Positions 51,947 to 60,701 are shown, counted from the stretch's first letter. The stretch is DNA of 64,000 bases from Pseudomonas abietaniphila (GCF_900100795.1 NZ_FNCO01000003.1:62001-126000), one strand, 5' to 3'. The notes: generated by a model from the sequence alone, not told the origin. Made by a program: numbers and translations.

Positions 51947-52494
51947 TCCGACAGCGTGGTTTCACCCTGTTGGAGCTGATTGTCAGCCTGGCGATTTTTT
52001 CTCTGATCGGGCTCGCCAGCTGGCACCTGTTCGAGAGTGTTTTCCGGGTGCAGGATCAACTGCGCCAAGAGGAGCAAAGCCTGCGTGCATTGCGTCGCGC
52101 GGTCGCGGTGATCGAACGCGATGTATTGCAGGTTGTTCCGGCCTCTGCAGGTCAGGCGGTGTTGATACGCCAAGGTGTGTTGAATCTGAGCCGCGGTAAC
52201 TGGCGCAATCCGTTGGGGCATGCGCGCGGCGAGCGACAGGAAGTCAGTTACGTGATTGAGCAGGGGCGTCTCTGGCGTTACAGCCGCAGTCCGGATCTGC
52301 CCTTAGTCCAAAAGCAGCGGTTATTGGACGATGTTCGCGGCCTTGACTGGCGTCTGTATGACGACAGGCATGGCTGGCGTAGTGATGAGGGCAGTGCGCG
52401 GGAATCAGGCCGACCGCGCGCGCTGGAAATGACCCTGTCCTGCGGTGCATTCGGGCAAATCCGTCGTGTCATTGCGCTGGCGGAGGGGGCATGA
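51943..52494 (+). CDS. gspJ: GspJ, minor pseudopilin
   Basis: A 183-residue minor pseudopilin; cleavage site at QRGFTLLELIVSLAIF with Glu +5. The segment ALRRAVAVIERDVLQVVP and the beta-rich C-terminal region (WRNPLGHARGERQEVSYVI) fit GspJ. Overlaps both neighbours by four bases. Confidence 0.93.
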   Translation: MIRQRGFTLLELIVSLAIFSLIGLASWHLFESVFRVQDQLRQEEQSLRALRRAVAVIERDVLQVVPASAGQAVLIRQGVLNLSRGNWRNPLGHARGERQEVSYVIEQGRLWRYSRSPDLPLVQKQRLLDDVRGLDWRLYDDRHGWRSDEGSARESGRPRALEMTLSCGAFGQIRRVIALAEGA

Positions 52495-53348
52495 CCCATT
52501 CTTGCCAGCGCGGAGTCGCACTCATCAGTGTCCTGCTGGTCACCAGCCTGGCATTGTTTGTGGTTGCAGGTTTGATGCGCAGCCACAGGATGACGGTGCA
52601 AGGAACCGCCCAGCAGCTTCATCAGCAGCAATTACGTCAGGCCGCGCTGACAGCAGAAAGCTACGCATCGCAGCTCTTGCTTGCATCCGATATCAGAGAG
52701 GCTACGACCATTCACCTCGGGCAGGACTGGGCACTCAAGGCACAGGCTTTTCAACTACCGGATCTGGATGTCCGATTGGAGATCGAGGACCTGGCAGGAC
52801 GCTTCAATCTGACGCGACTGGTCGGGACCGGTGGTGTAGACGACGTCACGCTGCAGCGCTGGGTTCGTCTATTGAGCGCGCTGGATATCCCAGCTTTCGA
52901 TCTGCGGCGGCTGAACGACTTCACGCTCACCGATGCGGCGCAGCTTCAGCGAATGCCTCAGCTGAAAAAAGACGATCTGCAACGACTGCTGCCGTGGGTT
53001 GTTGTGCTGCCGCGCGACGCGATGCTTAACGTCAATACTGTATCGGCGCCCGTTATGGCCAGCCTGGAAGGTATGACGCTTTCCGCTGCCAGAGGGCTGG
53101 TCAGCCAGCGCGCGCCGCGAGGTTATGCTGATATCGAGTCATTCACCCGCGCCCCTGGAGTGCTAGGGCTGGGGGTGTCGACTCATGGTCTGAGTGTGAG
53201 TAGCCGATGGTTTCGCGTTTCAGTGCATGTGCGCATCGCCGACACCCAGTTGCGGTTGATCAGCGATGTTGAGCGGGTGCGCAACACGAATCGAACGCGC
53301 GTCATTCGACGTCGTTTAGTAGCGTCTGCCGAGCATTTTCAACCATGA
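52491..53348 (+). CDS. gspK: GspK, minor pseudopilin at the pseudopilus tip
   Basis: A 285-residue minor pseudopilin. The cleavage site is at CQRGVALISVLLVTSLALFV; the +5 residue is Ser, not Glu, as expected for GspK. The large helical domain (FNLTRLVGTGGVDDVTLQRW to NVNTVSAPVMASLEGM) matches the family, which caps the pseudopilus with GspI and GspJ. Confidence 0.93.
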   Translation: MTHSCQRGVALISVLLVTSLALFVVAGLMRSHRMTVQGTAQQLHQQQLRQAALTAESYASQLLLASDIREATTIHLGQDWALKAQAFQLPDLDVRLEIEDLAGRFNLTRLVGTGGVDDVTLQRWVRLLSALDIPAFDLRRLNDFTLTDAAQLQRMPQLKKDDLQRLLPWVVVLPRDAMLNVNTVSAPVMASLEGMTLSAARGLVSQRAPRGYADIESFTRAPGVLGLGVSTHGLSVSSRWFRVSVHVRIADTQLRLISDVERVRNTNRTRVIRRRLVASAEHFQP

Positions 53349-54454
53349 GTACCTGGCTTTACCTCACCCCTGAAGGCTTCAATGACCTCGACGGGATTTG
53401 CCCTGTAAGGTACTGGAGCGATGAAGGCTCTGAGCGTTCCTGTCCTTTGTCCGAAGCCGGAAACGCGCTTTCAGGGGTTGGCGTTCAGTTGATCCTGCCC
53501 ATGGAACTCTGCAGCTGGCTGCGAAGCGAACCCTGGCCTGGACGGCGCACGCCCCGCGCTCAGGTGCTCGCCTATGCCGTGGAGGAACAGCTCAGCGAGG
53601 ACCTGGACCAACTGCACCTTGCCATTGGAAAGCCGGATCGGGAGCGTCGGTTTCCACTGTTGATCATCAGCAAGCCGACGCTGCTCGGCATTCTGGATGC
53701 GTTTCAGCGCGCTGGCATTCAGGTGATTGACGTTTGGGTCGATGCCGACAGGCTGCCCACGGATCGGCCCTATGGGGTCTGGTGGAGCGGTCGGTGGATG
53801 TTGGGCGGATCAATCGAGGGTCGACTCGCGTTGTCGGAGCAGGCGCTCGACGTCATGCGTCATCGCCTGCCCATTGATATCCGTTGGAGGGATGAGCGCT
53901 CTGACGATTGTCCGGGGTTAAGCGCATTGCTCAGCGCCAGCAACCGAGATTCGATCAATCTGATGCAGGGTGAGTTTCGTCCCTCGCGTCAGGGTTGGCT
54001 CTGGGGCCGATTGCTGCTGGCGATGATGGGGGGCTTTCTGCTGTCGTGGGGCTTCAGTCTTGCGCGTGCTCAGCATCTTGAGTCATTGGCCGGGCAACTG
54101 TATGAGCAAAGCCTACAGCGTTTTCACAGTCTTTATCCAGACCAGACCCGCGTCGTCGATCTGTCGGCGCAGCTCAAAGCGTTGCAGGGTAATGCCGCAG
54201 AAGAGCGGGGGCCGATGAGCGCGCTTTTGCAGGTGGCGGAGCAGGTTGTGGGGGGCAGCGGTGTGCAGGTGCAGCGAGCGGAATTCAGCGCGACTGAGGG
54301 TTGGACGTTATCGCTGAATGCCGGCAGTTTCGACGCGTTGGAGCGGCTACAGGAGCGCGGCGTGGAGAGCGGGCTACCGGTCCGGTTGGAAGGCGCCAGC
54401 AAGAGCCGTGATGGTGTGAAAGCATTATTGACCCTGCAGGGCGGAGCCAAATGA
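53345..54454 (+). CDS. gspL: GspL, type II secretion inner-membrane protein
   Basis: A 369-residue bitopic protein. The cytoplasmic actin-like part (1-215; DQLHLAIGKPDRERRFPLLIISK) recruits GspE; one membrane helix lies at about 225-245 (LLLAMMGGFLLSWGFSLA); the periplasmic ferredoxin-like domain pairs with GspM. Sequence conservation is modest but size, topology and place in the operon are clear. Four-base overlaps on both sides. Confidence 0.92.
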   Translation: MSTWLYLTPEGFNDLDGICPVRYWSDEGSERSCPLSEAGNALSGVGVQLILPMELCSWLRSEPWPGRRTPRAQVLAYAVEEQLSEDLDQLHLAIGKPDRERRFPLLIISKPTLLGILDAFQRAGIQVIDVWVDADRLPTDRPYGVWWSGRWMLGGSIEGRLALSEQALDVMRHRLPIDIRWRDERSDDCPGLSALLSASNRDSINLMQGEFRPSRQGWLWGRLLLAMMGGFLLSWGFSLARAQHLESLAGQLYEQSLQRFHSLYPDQTRVVDLSAQLKALQGNAAEERGPMSALLQVAEQVVGGSGVQVQRAEFSATEGWTLSLNAGSFDALERLQERGVESGLPVRLEGASKSRDGVKALLTLQGGAK

Positions 54455-54912
54455 AACCTCGATCGCAATGGTTCGCGGCGTTCACGGGACGCTGGCAGCA
54501 ATTTGGGCGGCGCGACCAACTGATGCTCATCGTGCTTGCAATGTTTCTGCTATCGGTCGGTTTGATCAGCGGCGTCTGGCAGCCAACCAAACAACGCCTT
54601 GAACGCGCTGAGCGCAGCTATCAGCAGCGTCTGTCGTTAGTGTCGGAAATGCGGCGCGCCAAACCCACGCGCCGATCCAGCGTGGGTCAGCCCTGGGCCA
54701 GCCGGATAAGCGACAGCGCAACAGCCGCGGGTCTTGAGTTATTGGAGCTGAACAGGGATTCGGCAAGCCTGCGCGTGGTCGTCAGTGGCGAAGCAGGCGC
54801 GCTACTCAGCTGGCTGATTCAGGGCGAGCGTGAGGGCGCACACATGCAAAGCCTCACATTGGACAGGCAGGAAAATCAGCTGCATGCTCGGGTGGCCTGG
54901 GGCGTTAATTGA
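54451..54912 (+). CDS. gspM: GspM, type II secretion inner-membrane protein
   Basis: A 153-residue bitopic protein with a short cytoplasmic N-terminus, one membrane helix (LMLIVLAMFLLSVGLISGVW, about 24-43), and a small ferredoxin-like periplasmic domain. It ends the gspC-M operon; there is no gspN or gspO after it. It converges on the MFS transporter with a 15-base gap and no visible terminator. Confidence 0.9.
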   Translation: MKPRSQWFAAFTGRWQQFGRRDQLMLIVLAMFLLSVGLISGVWQPTKQRLERAERSYQQRLSLVSEMRRAKPTRRSSVGQPWASRISDSATAAGLELLELNRDSASLRVVVSGEAGALLSWLIQGEREGAHMQSLTLDRQENQLHARVAWGVN

Positions 54913-54927
54913 GTAACGAGGACGTGC

Positions 54928-56196
54928 CTAGACCTGCACATTCACCGCCAAGGGCTGCACCTTGGCAAGTTTCAGCGCCACGCCCAACGCCGCGAGCAAG
55001 ACCAAACCGATGAACACGCCGATGCCGTTCCAGCCGGCGTAATGCCAGAACACGCCACCGCCGGTGCCCGCGACGCTTGAGCCGGCGTAGTAGCTGAACA
55101 GGTACAGCGAGGACGCCTGCCCCTTGGCTTTGATCGCGCGGCGGCCGATCCAGCTGCTGGCGACCGAGTGAGCACCGAAGAAGCCAAAGGTGAACATCAG
55201 CACGCCAATGACCACGACGGCCAGCGGGGTGAACAGGGTCAGGGCCAGACCCACCAGCATGAGCACGATCACGGCCCACAGCACGTTTCGGCGTCCGAGC
55301 CTGTCCGCCAGTGCGCCGATTTTTGCCGAGCTGTAGATCCCCGACAGATACACGACCGAGAACAGGCCAACCACCGCCTGGCTCAGGTTGTAAGGATCGG
55401 CCAGCAGGCGATAGCCGATGTAGTTGAACAGCGTGACGAAGGCGCCCATCAGCAGGAAGCCTTCGAGGAACAGCAGCGGCAACCCTGCATCGCGGAACTG
55501 CAGGACGAAGCCTTCCAGCAGGTTACGGGCGTTCAGCGGATTGGGCCGGAAGTTGCGCGAGGGCGGTAGAAACTTCCAGAACAGACCGGCAGCGCCGAGG
55601 GCGATCAATCCCATGATCAACAGCGAGGTGTGCCAACTGACGAAGTCGCTCAGCACGCCTGTGATCAGCCGCCCGCTCATGCCGCCAATGGCGTTGCCGC
55701 CAATGTACAGCCCCATGGCCAAGCCAATGTTCTGCGGATGAATCTCTTCACTGAGGTAAGTCATGCCTACCGCCGCCAGCCCGCTCAACGAAAGCCCGAC
55801 CAGCGCGCGAGTCACCAGCACGCCTTCCCACGTCGGCATCAGGGCACTTGCGATGGTGAAAAAGGCGGCTGAGAACAGCGCGAAGACCATCACCGGTTTA
55901 CGGCCCAGACGGTCAGAAATCGGCCCCGTGATCAACAGGCCGATGGCGAGCATGGCGGTGGACACCGACAAAATCAGGCTGCTCTGGGCCGCGTTGATCG
56001 AAAACTCCCGGGACAGCACCGGCATCATCGGTTGCACGCAATAGAGCAGGGCAAACGTGGCGAAGCCGCCGGAGAACAGAGCGAGGACGGTGCGAATGAA
56101 CGCAGGCGTGTCTTTTTCGATGTAGGTATCGCCCAGCGGGATAGCGGCTTCGATCATTTCAGACTCGGACGCGGCGGGGGGTGCAGCAGTATTCAC
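54928..56196 (-). CDS. MFS transporter
   Basis: A 422-residue major facilitator with twelve predicted helices, an MFS motif A loop (GPISDRLGRKPVM) after helix 2 and a second copy (GALADRLGRRN) in the C-half. It is most like YnfM/AraJ-type drug or metabolite exporters. GTG at 56196, with AGAGGT upstream, is taken as the start; the frame extends 39 codons farther upstream into the LysR promoter region. A long hydrophilic N-terminus (about 45 residues) precedes helix 1. It is divergent from the LysR gene, which likely controls it. Substrate not predictable. Confidence 0.88.
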   Translation of the reverse strand: MNTAAPPAASESEMIEAAIPLGDTYIEKDTPAFIRTVLALFSGGFATFALLYCVQPMMPVLSREFSINAAQSSLILSVSTAMLAIGLLITGPISDRLGRKPVMVFALFSAAFFTIASALMPTWEGVLVTRALVGLSLSGLAAVGMTYLSEEIHPQNIGLAMGLYIGGNAIGGMSGRLITGVLSDFVSWHTSLLIMGLIALGAAGLFWKFLPPSRNFRPNPLNARNLLEGFVLQFRDAGLPLLFLEGFLLMGAFVTLFNYIGYRLLADPYNLSQAVVGLFSVVYLSGIYSSAKIGALADRLGRRNVLWAVIVLMLVGLALTLFTPLAVVVIGVLMFTFGFFGAHSVASSWIGRRAIKAKGQASSLYLFSYYAGSSVAGTGGGVFWHYAGWNGIGVFIGLVLLAALGVALKLAKVQPLAVNVQV

Positions 56197-56284
56197 GATG
56201 GACCTCTGGGAGAAGCGGGCGGCGATGTAAAAAAGAATATCGCTGGCTAACGATTCTTTCCAATATATTGTTCGACCTGTTTGA

Positions 56285-56300
56285 TAGGTTTGACGACCTA
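56285..56300. promoter_or_regulatory. Palindrome between divergent MFS and LysR genes, candidate LysR operator
   Basis: TAGGT and ACCTA form a perfect inverted repeat with a six-base spacer, ending 12 bases before the LysR ATG. Its position suits autorepression and control of the MFS gene by the LysR protein. Confidence 0.5.
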
Positions 56301-56311
56301 ATAGGATTGTC

Positions 56312-57202
56312 ATGGAATTACGTCACCTGCGTTACTTCATCGCCGTTGCCGAAGAGCTGCATTTTGGACGCGCCGCCGAGGTGCTCGGCATCTCGCAACC
56401 GCCGCTGAGCCAGCAGATTCAAGCGCTGGAGCAGGAGCTGGGCGCGCGCCTGTTCGAGCGAACCAACCGACGAGTGGAACTCAGTGAGGCGGGCAGACTG
56501 TTCCTCGACGAAGCGCGCCTGGTACTGGCGCAGGTCGAAAAGGCCTCTGATGTGGCGCGCCGTGCGCAGTTGGGGGAATTGGGGGAATTGAAGATCGGGT
56601 TCACCGCGTCTGCCCCATTCACCTCCAGCATCCCTCAGGCGATCTTTGCCTTTCGGCAACGTTACCCTGCAGTCCATTTGGCGTTGCAGGAAATGAGCAG
56701 CAAAGAAGTTGCCGAGCGGCTTGAGGAAGAGTCGATGCAGGTCGGCATCATGCGACCCTTGCCGTTACCGGATTCTTTGGTGGCGGTGGAGCTGTTGCGC
56801 GAACCGCTGGTGGCGGTCTTCCGTTCCGATCACCCTCTGGCGGCGGGCAGCGAACAGGGCATGTACCTCAAAGAACTGGCGACGGAGCCTTTCGTGTTCT
56901 TTCCCCGGACCTATGGCAGCGGGTTATATGCGCAACTGTTGGATCTGGCCCGGGAGGCGGGATTCAGCCCGATGTTCACTCAGGAGGCAGGCGAGGCCAT
57001 GACCATCATCGGCCTGGTGGCGGCGGGATTGGGCGTGACAGTGCTGCCCGCGTCGTACCAACGGATGCGGATCGATGGTGTGGTGTATCGAACGTTGCTC
57101 GATCCCGAAGCGACGTCGGCGGTGTGGCTGGTGCAGCGCAAGGATCAGAAATCGCCGATGGCGAAGGCGTTTGTCGAGTTGGTGACGCGTAAGGCAGGGT
57201 GA
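56312..57202 (+). CDS. LysR-family transcriptional regulator
   Basis: A 296-residue LysR-type regulator. Residues 1-60 carry the winged helix-turn-helix (LRYFIAVAEELHFGRAAEVLGISQPPLSQQIQALE), then a linker helix and a two-lobed effector-binding domain from about residue 90 (LKIGFTASAPFTSSIPQAI). The ATG follows AGGA. The effector is unknown; it resembles regulators of the benzoate/BenM-like or efflux-linked type. Divergent from the MFS gene with a palindrome between. Confidence 0.93.
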   Translation: MELRHLRYFIAVAEELHFGRAAEVLGISQPPLSQQIQALEQELGARLFERTNRRVELSEAGRLFLDEARLVLAQVEKASDVARRAQLGELGELKIGFTASAPFTSSIPQAIFAFRQRYPAVHLALQEMSSKEVAERLEEESMQVGIMRPLPLPDSLVAVELLREPLVAVFRSDHPLAAGSEQGMYLKELATEPFVFFPRTYGSGLYAQLLDLAREAGFSPMFTQEAGEAMTIIGLVAAGLGVTVLPASYQRMRIDGVVYRTLLDPEATSAVWLVQRKDQKSPMAKAFVELVTRKAG

Positions 57203-57215
57203 CGAAGTTGCCTTC

Positions 57216-57305
57216 TGTATGAGCACGCTTGCCCGCGATTGCGTTGTGTCAGACATCCACGAGGTTGGATGTGAGGACTCAATCGCAGGCAAGCGTGCTC
57301 CTACA
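57216..57305. repeat. REP-type inverted repeat pair 9
   Basis: TGTATGAGCACGCTTGCCCGC faces GCAGGCAAGCGTGCTCCTACA between the convergent LysR gene and the small exported-protein gene. The left arm carries one change (TGTATGAG). Confidence 0.82.
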
Positions 57306-57325
57306 AGGTAATCAGGATCGGGAAA

Positions 57326-57772
57326 TCACTGCACCTTCGCCAGGTCGCCCTTCAGCGCGACGCCGGCCATCAACGCTCCGGCATGGCACTCGTAAGTGGC
57401 CGGGTCCTTGCGCTCGATCTTTTTGTAGTAGCTGGCGATGTTGACCACTGCGTTGGCACCCGCACCTTTGGCAGCCTCATTCAACTGCAGGATCGCCGAC
57501 TGCAGTACCCACTCGCACGCTTCGGTATCGGTCTTGTTGAAGGCGTTGGTTTTCTTGTTGGTCGCAGCGTTCGGCGACAGCACGGTCACCTTGCCCTTGG
57601 GCTGTACGCCCGCCAGGTAGAACTTCACCGAGCCATCGAGCTTCTTCTCCTGAAGCATCTGCGCAACGACCTTGTCGAACGGCAAATACAGCGCGGTATC
57701 ACGTGCCTGGCTAATGCCCGGCAGGGTGCCCAAAACGATTGCGGCCGTGGCGGCCAACATTTTCAGCTTCAT
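57326..57772 (-). CDS. Small exported protein (excinuclease-misnamed family)
   Basis: A 148-residue protein with a Sec signal peptide (LKMLAATAAIVLGTLPGISQA, cut before RDT). Databases often label this family 'excinuclease ATPase subunit', but there is no Walker motif and no UvrA likeness. Seen: FDKVVAQMLQEKKLDGSVKFYLAG, NKKTNAFNKTDTEACEWVL, GANAVVNIASYYKK and YECHAGALMAGVAL; two Cys may form a disulfide. ATG 57772 follows AAGGAG. It is 27 bases after the lipoprotein gene, hence last in the aryl-polyene-like operon. Function unknown. Confidence 0.85.
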   Translation of the reverse strand: MKLKMLAATAAIVLGTLPGISQARDTALYLPFDKVVAQMLQEKKLDGSVKFYLAGVQPKGKVTVLSPNAATNKKTNAFNKTDTEACEWVLQSAILQLNEAAKGAGANAVVNIASYYKKIERKDPATYECHAGALMAGVALKGDLAKVQ

Positions 57773-57799
57773 GGTTTCGCTCCTTGAGGTGGACAACAA

Positions 57800-58255
57800 T
57801 TACTGCGCGGCTTGGGTAATGCCTTGGGGCGTTACGCCGTTTGCCATGTTCTTCGCGGTGGTTTCAGCCTGATCGTCGCGCAACTCGCGCAGGATGCCCT
57901 TGTCCAGCAGTCGCACCCAGCGGTTGTAGTTCTTGTGGATCTTGCCGTCTTTGTAGCTGAGCTCTCGGCTGTCGCGGTATTTGATCTGGTAGTGATCGGC
58001 GGTGTACGGGATATCGATTTCTGCATGGTACTGCCCGCGCACGGTGATCTCTGCCTGAACGAGGTCCGGACCGACCCGCTGCACGCTCCATTTGCGTTTG
58101 ACCAGTGTGGTCAGGATCGCCTGTTTCATTTGTTCATGATCGGCATGCAGTGTCGTTGGAAGGGTGCGGTCAGGGGTGACCAGCGGTTTACTGGTACAAG
58201 CTGCGACGGATAACAGGGTCAGCACGATCAGTGACGCGCGAAGCAGGGAGGGCAT
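57800..58255 (-). CDS. Small lipoprotein of unknown function
   Basis: A 151-residue lipoprotein. The signal peptide ends in a lipobox (VAAC, Cys19); the mature part is mixed alpha/beta, with MKQAILTTLVKRKWSVQRVGPDLVQAEI and a YTADHYQIKYRDSREL segment. ATG 58255 follows GGAG; a start 11 codons upstream is less likely. It lies 29 bases downstream of the second ketosynthase in the same direction, so it belongs to the pigment operon by position. No function can be assigned. Confidence 0.85.
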   Translation of the reverse strand: MPSLLRASLIVLTLLSVAACTSKPLVTPDRTLPTTLHADHEQMKQAILTTLVKRKWSVQRVGPDLVQAEITVRGQYHAEIDIPYTADHYQIKYRDSRELSYKDGKIHKNYNRWVRLLDKGILRELRDDQAETTAKNMANGVTPQGITQAAQ

Positions 58256-58284
58256 TCCATTTCTCCAAAGGATGGGTAAAGCGA

Positions 58285-59511
58285 TCACGGCCAGCGACGG
58301 AAAATCAACGACGTGTTGACCCCGCCAAAAGCGAAATTGTTGTTCATCACGAACTCGTGACTCATGCGCCGGGGTTCGCCGCGCAGGTAATCCAGCTCGC
58401 CGCAGCGGCTGTCGACGTCGTCCAGGTTGAGGGTGTGGATGTAGCGGTCGCGGTTCATCATCTCGATGCTGAACCAGGACTCGAGGGCGCCGCAGGCTCC
58501 CAGCGTGTGGCCGAGAAAACTTTTCTGCGAGCTGATGGGCATGCGCGAACCAAACAGGCTGTGGGTGGCGAGCGTTTCGGCAATGTCGCCCTGCTCGGTG
58601 GCGGTGCCGTGTCCGTTGACGTAGCCGATGGCGTCCGGTGAAAGATTCGCGTCTTCCAGGGCCAGTTCCATCGCCCGGCGCATGGTCAGTTGCTCGGGGC
58701 GCGTGGTGTGTACGCCGTCGGCGTTGCTGCCGAAACCGACGATCTCTGCATGGATGTTCGCGCCACGGGCGAGCGCGTGTTCCAGCTCCTCGAGCACCAG
58801 CATGCCGCCACCTTCGCCGATCACCAGGCCGTCGCGGCCACTGTCATAAGGGCGCGGGCTGGTGTGCGGCGCGTCGTTTTTCAGGCTGGTGGCGTACAGC
58901 GCGTCGAACACCATCGCTTCAGTCGGGCACAGCTCTTCCGCGCCTCCGGCGAGCATCAATGGCAGGCGCCCGAACTTGATGGCCTCGTAAGCGTAACCCA
59001 CGCCCTGACTGCCACTGGTGCAGGCGCTGGACGTTGGAATCAGGCGTCCGGTGAGGTTGAAGAAGATGCTGATATTCGCCGCCGTGGTGTGCGGCATCAT
59101 GCGCACGTACGAGTTGGCGTTGAGGCCTTCGGCCACCGAGTTCAGCAGCATGTTGCCGAACGCTTTGATCTCGTCCGTACTGCCGGTGGACGAGCCGCAG
59201 GCCACGCCCATGCGCCCGTCACGAATGATGGGGTCGCCGAGCAATCCAGCGTCCTGAAGCGCCTGTTCCGAGGCGCCGACCGCCAGACGGGAGACACGGC
59301 CCATGCTGCGCAGTTGTTTGCGGGTCCAGTGCGACGGAACGGCAAAGTCATCGATGGGGCCTGCCAGACGCGTGTTCAGTTCGCTGAAACGGTCCCATTC
59401 GTCCATGCGCCGAATGCCGCTGCGGTTGCGGCTGAAATGGGCTTCGATGCTGGCCCAGTCGCTGCCCAGCGAAGTGATACCGGCCATGCCGGTGACGACG
59501 ACGCGCTTCAT
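58285..59511 (-). CDS. Beta-ketoacyl-ACP synthase II-like enzyme (ApeR-like)
   Basis: Condensing enzyme of the FabF/KAS II type, 408 residues. The Cys-His-His triad is complete: Cys in PTSSACTSGSQGVG, His in GHGTATEQGD, His in GHTLGACGALES. In aryl polyene clusters this position is taken by ApeR, a ketosynthase thought to act in starter or chain extension. ATG 59511 overlaps the reductase stop (TGATG). Followed by two small exported-protein genes. Confidence 0.9.
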   Translation of the reverse strand: MKRVVVTGMAGITSLGSDWASIEAHFSRNRSGIRRMDEWDRFSELNTRLAGPIDDFAVPSHWTRKQLRSMGRVSRLAVGASEQALQDAGLLGDPIIRDGRMGVACGSSTGSTDEIKAFGNMLLNSVAEGLNANSYVRMMPHTTAANISIFFNLTGRLIPTSSACTSGSQGVGYAYEAIKFGRLPLMLAGGAEELCPTEAMVFDALYATSLKNDAPHTSPRPYDSGRDGLVIGEGGGMLVLEELEHALARGANIHAEIVGFGSNADGVHTTRPEQLTMRRAMELALEDANLSPDAIGYVNGHGTATEQGDIAETLATHSLFGSRMPISSQKSFLGHTLGACGALESWFSIEMMNRDRYIHTLNLDDVDSRCGELDYLRGEPRRMSHEFVMNNNFAFGGVNTSLIFRRWP

Positions 59512-60239
59512 CAGCACAAGCCTCCGTTGACCGCCAGGACCTGGCGGGTGATGTACGAAGCTTCCGCCGACATCAGAAAATTCACGGCACCGGCGACTTC
59601 TTCCGGGGTGCCCATGCGTTGCGCAGGGATCATCTTCATCAGTTCATCCACCGGCACGTTTTCGTCGAGCATCGCGGTGTCGATCAGACCCGGCGCGACG
59701 CAGTTGACGGTGATCTTGCGTTTGCCCAGCTCGATTGCCAGCGCCTTGGCCGCTCCGATCACCCCGGCCTTGGACGCGCTGTAGTTGACCTGGCCACGGT
59801 TGCCGATCAGGCCGGAAACCGACGTGATGCAGACAATCCGGCCCGCGGCGCGGCGGCGAATCATCGGCATCATGACCGGGTGCAGAACGTTATAGAAACC
59901 GTCCAGGTTGGTGCGCATGACCATGTCCCAATCCTCATCGGTCAGCGCTGGAAATGCGCCATCGCGGGTCAGACCTGCGTTGCACACCACGCCGTAATAC
60001 GCGCCGTGTGTTTCCACGTCAGTCTCGAGGATGGACTTGCAGGCAGCGCGATCGGCCACGTCGAACTGCAACACGCGAGCCTGTTGGCCCAGTGCCTGAA
60101 TGTCGTGTTGAACGGCTTCGGCTTCGGTGCGACCGCTGCGACAGTGCAGCACGATATCGTAACCGGCCTGCGCCAGACGCAAGGCGATGGCGCGGCCGAT
60201 GCCACGGCTGGAACCGGTGACCAGGATTGAGTCAGTCAT
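59511..60239 (-). CDS. 3-ketoacyl-ACP reductase, FabG-like (ApeQ-like)
   Basis: Short-chain dehydrogenase, 242 residues, reducing beta-ketoacyl-ACP with NADPH. Seen: the nucleotide-binding TGSSRGIGRAIAL, NAGLTRDG, the Ser-Tyr-Lys catalytic set (TSVSGLIGNRGQVNYSASKAG) and PGLIDTAM. Overlaps the dehydratase by eight bases and the following ketosynthase by one. The KR of an aryl polyene pathway by context. Confidence 0.92.
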   Translation of the reverse strand: MTDSILVTGSSRGIGRAIALRLAQAGYDIVLHCRSGRTEAEAVQHDIQALGQQARVLQFDVADRAACKSILETDVETHGAYYGVVCNAGLTRDGAFPALTDEDWDMVMRTNLDGFYNVLHPVMMPMIRRRAAGRIVCITSVSGLIGNRGQVNYSASKAGVIGAAKALAIELGKRKITVNCVAPGLIDTAMLDENVPVDELMKMIPAQRMGTPEEVAGAVNFLMSAEASYITRQVLAVNGGLC

Positions 60240-60696
60240 GTACGGCTCCTTCGGCCAGATAGTCCGCCGATTGTGGCGGACGATAAACGTTGAGGCGGGC
60301 AGTGGCCTGAATGCCAGGGCCGCTCAGATTGCACTCGAACACACCCATGCCGCTGTCATCCTGTAGTGAGCGTTGCGCGTGGATGATCAGTTCGCTGCCC
60401 GCCGGAAAATGCTCGACGTTGCACTCGAATTTGCGCGTGCCCAAGAGAAAACCCAGCGCCACCGGTTCCCCCTTCACGCGCGCCTGACAGCCCGCGTAGG
60501 CCGCGACGCTCTGGGCCATCAGTTCGATGGCGACCCAGGCCGGAAGGCTGCCGTCCGGGCGATTGAACAGGCCGCCGGGCCGCACGTTGATGCGGGTGCG
60601 GATCTGTTCTTCGTCGAACCCCAGCACGTCGTCGATGAGGATCATGTCGCCCGCGTGAGGCAGCAGGGCGGCGGGGGGCCACGGAGATGGGGTCAT
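60232..60696 (-). CDS. Hotdog-fold 3-hydroxyacyl-ACP dehydratase (ApeP-like)
   Basis: A 154-residue single-domain hotdog protein of the FabZ/FabA-like type. Catalytic His in LLPHAGDMILIDDV and the acidic residue in LPAWVAIELMAQSVAAYAG are visible. ATG 60696 is chosen: it follows AGGAG and gives the family length, while the open frame runs 92 codons upstream through the ketosynthase gene in another frame. It acts after the ketoreductase to build conjugated double bonds. Confidence 0.9.
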   Translation of the reverse strand: MTPSPWPPAALLPHAGDMILIDDVLGFDEEQIRTRINVRPGGLFNRPDGSLPAWVAIELMAQSVAAYAGCQARVKGEPVALGFLLGTRKFECNVEHFPAGSELIIHAQRSLQDDSGMGVFECNLSGPGIQATARLNVYRPPQSADYLAEGAVHD

Positions 60697-60701
60697 TGAG
60701 T

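Noticed and set aside
57326..57772. Naming the product an excinuclease subunit
   Set aside because: The protein is small, exported and lacks ATP-binding motifs; the label is a propagated database name.
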